Made by a program: the position numbers and the translations under genes
Assembly: GCA_911728455.2 (NCBI GenBank)
Contig: OU452228.1
Location: 5,828,001 to 5,892,000, forward strand
DNA: 64,000 nt
Direction of reading: 5' to 3'
Source: Marthasterias glacialis
Lineage: Eukaryota; Echinodermata; Asteroidea; Forcipulatida; Asteriidae
Notes under the pieces: generated by a model
The model's input: only the letters and a program-made list of their open reading frames with translations
Told to the model about the DNA's origin: nothing
Databases searched by the model: none
Shown: piece by piece, positions 60,828 to 64,000 of the stretch
Numbering within the stretch: the first letter of the stretch is position 1
Layout: the number at the start of each line of letters is the position of its first letter

Positions 60828-63265
60828 TCCAACAGTGTCAGACTTTTGACTTTCCCGCCATTACTTTGGGAGATAGAGCCGTTGCTAAGTCTTGTTTTCA
60901 CTCTGTTACAGCTTCGTGTACAAAAGTGCCATTAGACAGGCTTTTGAAGCGCATTCGGAGCAGCCCCGCTCCCTGGTGGTTTCAAGGTGGAAGATGGCCC
61001 TGGCTGGCCGGGAAAACCAGATTTTCGGATGCAGGACTATAGCAGCTACCTGCACGTACAAGAAATTTCTCTCTAGCCCCATTATTTCTGGAGTTATTGG
61101 CCGTGGCGCTGCCGACCTCTTTTTTCGGCGTTTTTTTTTGCTGGCTTCGGTCCAGCACACACGTATAGGGGCCTTTGCTATTGTTGACGTACACACAGCA
61201 TGGCCTTTTGCACTGGACATCCTCGGGGTGTCCTCACTCCGCGGTCCCTGGCATCCTCTCTGTTTATCCCGCAGCCACAAGACCGGCATTTCTGGGAAGC
61301 CCATGAGCAGGGCTTTCCAACAGTGTCAGACTTGTCACTTTCCCGCCATTACTTTGGGAGATAGAGCCGTTGCTAAGTCTTGTTTTCACTCTGTTACAGC
61401 TTCGTGTACAAAAGTGCCATTAGACAGGCTTTTGAAGCGCATTCGGAGCAGCCCCGCTCCCTGGTGGTTTCAAGGTGGAAGATGGCCCTGGCTGGCCGGG
61501 AAAACCAGATTTTCGGATGCAGGACTATGGCAGCTACCTGCAGGTACAAGAAATTTCTCTCTAGCCCCATTATTTCTGGAGTTATTGGCCGTGGCGCTGC
61601 CAACTTCTTTTTTCGGCGTTTTTTTTTTGCTGGCTTCGGTCCAGCACACACGTAGCGGCCTTTGCTATTGTTGACGTACACACGGCATGGCCTTTTGCAC
61701 TGGACATCCTCGGGGTGTCCTCATTCCGCGGTCCCTGGCATCCTCCCTGTTTATCCCGCAGCCCCAAGACCGGCATTTCTGGAAAGCCCATGAGCAGGGC
61801 TTTCCAACATTTTAGACTTGTCACTTTCCCGCCATTACTTTGGGAGATAGAGCCGTTGCTAAGTCTTGTTTTCACTCTGTTACAGCTTCGTGTACAAAAG
61901 TGCCATTAGACAGGCTTTTGAAGCGCATTCGGAGCAGCCCCGCTCCCTGGTGGTTTCAAGGTGGAAGATGGCCCTGGCTGGCCGGGAAAACCAGATTTTC
62001 GGATGCAAGACTATGGCAGCTACCTGCAGGTACAAGAAATTTCTCTCTAGCCCCATTATTTCTGGAGTTATTGGCCGTGGCGCTGCCGACTTCTTTTTTC
62101 GGCGTTTTTTTTTTTGCTGGCTTCGGTCCAGCACACACGTAGCGGCCTTTGCTATTGTTGACGTACACACAGCATGGCCTTTTGCACTGGACATCCTCGG
62201 GGTGTCCTCACTCCGCGGTCCCTGGCATCATCCCTATTTATCCCGCAGCCCCAAGACCGGCATTTCTGGAAAGCCCATGAGCAGGGCTTTCCAACAGTGT
62301 CAGACTTTTGACTTTCCCGCCATTACGTTGGGAGATAGAGCCGTTGCTAAGTCTTGTTTTCACTCTGTTACAGCTTCGTGTACAAAAGTGCCATTAGACA
62401 GGCTTTTGAAGCGCATTCGGAGCAGCCCCGCTCCCTGGTGGTTTCAAGGTGGAAGATGGCCCTGGCTGGCCGGGAAAACCAGATTTTCGGATGCAGGACT
62501 ATGGCAGCTACCTGCAGGTACAAGAAATCTCTCTCTAGCCCCATTATTTCTGGAGTTATTGGCCGTGGCGCTGCCGACTTCTTTTTTCGGCGTTTTTTTT
62601 TTGCTGGCTTCGGTCCAGCACACACGTATAGGGGCCTTTGCTATTGTTGACGTACACACAGCATGGCCGTATGCACTGGACATCCTCGGGGTGTCCTCAC
62701 TCCGCGGTCCTTGGCATCCTCCCTGTTTATCCTGCAGCCCCAAGACCGGCATTTCTGGAAAGCCCATGAGCAGGGCTTTCCAACAGTGTGAGACTTGTCA
62801 CTTTCCCGCCAATACTTGGGAGATAGAGCCGTTGCTCAGTCTTGTTTTCACTCTGTTACAGCTTCGTGTACAAAAGTGCCATTAGACAGGCTTTTGAAGC
62901 GCATTCGGAGCAGCCCCGCTCCCTGGTGGTTTCAAGGTGGAAGATGGCCCTGGCTGGCCGGGAAAACCAGATTTTCGGATGCAGGACTATAGCAGCTACC
63001 TGCAGGTACAAGAAATTTCTCTCTAGCCCCATTATTTCTGGAGTTATTGGCCGTGGCGCTGCCGACTTCTTTTTTTGGCGTTTTTTTTTGCTGGCTTCGG
63101 TCCAGCACACACGTATAGGGGCCTTTGCTATTGTTGACGTACACACAGCATGGCCTTTTGCACTGGACATCCTCGGGGTGTCCTCACTCCGCGGTCCCTG
63201 GCATCCTCTCTGTTTATCTCGCAGCCAGAAGACCGGCATTTCTGGAAAGCCCATGAGCAGGGCTT
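60828..63265. repeat. Five-monomer higher-order repeat, copy 2 (2438 bp)
   Basis: Units start at 60828, 61316, 61803, 62290 and 62779. I noticed about ten differences from copy 1: G to C at 61055, which destroys the PstI site of that unit; A to G at 61296 in the hairpin stem; ACACGGC for ACACAGC; GGTTTCAAGG for GGTTTGAAGG; AAATCTCTC for AAATTTCTC; TTTTTTTGGCG for TTTTTTCGGCG; and T-tract length steps. By eye this is about 99.6% identity. Confidence 0.9.
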
Positions 63266-64000
63266 TCCAACAGTGTCAGACTTTTGACTTTCCCGCCATT
63301 ACTTTGGGAGATAGAGCCGTTGCTAAGTCTTGTTTTCACTCTGTTACAGCTTCGTGTACAAAAGTGCCATTAGACAGGCTTTTGAAGCGCATTCGGAGCA
63401 GCCCCGCTCCCTGGTGGTTTCAAGGTGGAAGATGGCCCTGGCTGGCCGGGAAAACCAGATTTTCGGATGCAGGACTATGGCAGCTACCTGCAGGTACAAG
63501 AAATTTCTCTCTAGCCCCATTATTTCTGGAGTTATTGGCCATGGCGCTGCCGACTTCTTTTTTCGGCGTTTTTTTTTGCTGGCTTCAGTCCAGCACACAC
63601 GTATAGGGGCCTTTGCTATTGTTGACGTACACACAGCATGGCCGTATGCACTGGACATCCTCGGGGTGTCCTCATCCCGCGGTCCTTGGCAACCTCCCTG
63701 TTTATTCCGCAGCCCCAAGACCGGCATTTCTGGAAAGCCCATGAGCAGGGCTTTCCAACAGTGTCAGACTTTTGACTTTCCCGCCATTACTTTGGGAGAT
63801 AGAGCCGTTGCTAAGTCTTGTTTTCACTCTGTTACAGCTTCGTGTACAAAAGTGCCATTAGACAGGCTTTTGAAGCGCATTCGGAGCAGCCCCGCTCCCT
63901 GGTGGTTTCAAGGTGGAAGATGGCCCTGGCTGGCCGGGAAAACCAGATTTTCGGATGCAGGACTATGGCAGCTACCTGCAGGTACAAGAAATTTCTCTCT
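63266..64000. repeat. Terminal monomer and a partial monomer cut by the window edge
   Basis: The unit at 63266 (488 bp) has GGCCATGGCGC, TCATCCCGCGG and a private CAACCTCC, and does not continue the five-unit order, so the duplication ends at about 63265. A last unit starts at 63754 and is interrupted at 64000 after 247 bp, shortly after its PstI site. The array plainly continues. Confidence 0.9.

Larger units (their letters stand above)
1..64000. repeat. Satellite array, ~488-bp monomer, 132 units, head to tail
   Basis: The same unit recurs from the first to the last base in one orientation with no unique sequence between copies. Using the anchor TCCAACAGTG as unit start, spacings are 486-490 bp except for one 339-bp unit at 10726. 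Most length change sits in two T tracts: T6-T7, and T8-T12 a few bases later. Units start at 1, 488, 977, 1465, 1952, 2439 and so on to 63754; the remaining starts are listed under the blocks below. Every unit shares a PstI site, a SacII site (lost in some), two inverted repeats and about 21 CpGs. Known biology: arrays like this are typical of eukaryotic heterochromatin. I do not recognise the family and cannot name the organism. The array continues beyond both edges. Confidence 0.98.

Noticed and set aside
1..64000. CRISPR array
   Set aside because: Units are ~488 bp and adjoin directly; there are no short repeats separated by unique spacers and no cas genes.
1..64000. Ribosomal DNA or its spacer subrepeats
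   Set aside because: I recognise no rRNA-like sequence in the monomer and nothing in the window but the monomer. Subrepeats of a spacer would normally be interrupted by rRNA genes over this distance, though a very long spacer cannot be excluded.
1..64000. Rho-independent bacterial terminators or a bacterial tandem repeat
   Set aside because: The hairpins are short, the T run precedes the 6-bp hairpin on the plus strand, and an array of over 130 units without genes is not a bacterial arrangement.

Overview
The whole 64-kb window is one uninterrupted, head-to-tail tandem array of a single satellite monomer of about 488 bp. I placed the monomer start at a recurring TCCAACAGTG anchor and located it by eye: 131 complete units (130 of 486-490 bp and one of 339 bp) plus a final 247-bp partial unit. 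Both window edges lie inside the array, so its true length and flanks are unknown. I see no protein-coding gene, RNA gene, transposon or unique spacer anywhere. Long open frames exist on both strands, but they are by-products of the repetition: units of 489 bp keep frame and units of 487 or 488 bp shift it.

A continuous array of more than 130 near-identical units with nested higher-order repeats points to eukaryotic satellite DNA, probably heterochromatic (centromeric, pericentromeric, subtelomeric or sex-chromosomal). I do not recognise the monomer as a named satellite and nothing here fixes the species. Base composition is near-balanced to slightly GC-rich, with about 21 CpGs per monomer. 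Each unit also carries two homopolymer T tracts, two short perfect inverted repeats, and conserved PstI and SacII sites.

Layout, by diagnostic variants. Region A (1-16425) is built from six monomer types, called a-f here, whose basic order is a-b-c-d-e-f (about 2925 bp), rearranged by duplications, deletions and chimeric monomers. One rearrangement is an out-of-register junction that left a 339-bp unit at 10726. Region B (16426-21301) is a mixed zone without a clean period. Region C (21302-31051) has a second six-unit repeat (types p-u) in full and shortened forms. Region D (31052-44235) contains two 1954-bp four-unit repeats back to back, with shuffled relatives around them. Region E (44236-50582) is relatively uniform 488/489-bp monomers. 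Region F (50583-58391) ends with a duplicated 976-bp dimer. Region G (58392-64000) is a duplicated five-unit block of about 2436 bp followed by the window edge.

There is no gene set acting together. The content is a record of unequal exchange and local homogenisation. The items most worth following are the nested higher-order repeats, the mappable recombination junctions, the conserved 10-bp stem-loop, and the degenerate CENP-B-box-like site in each monomer.
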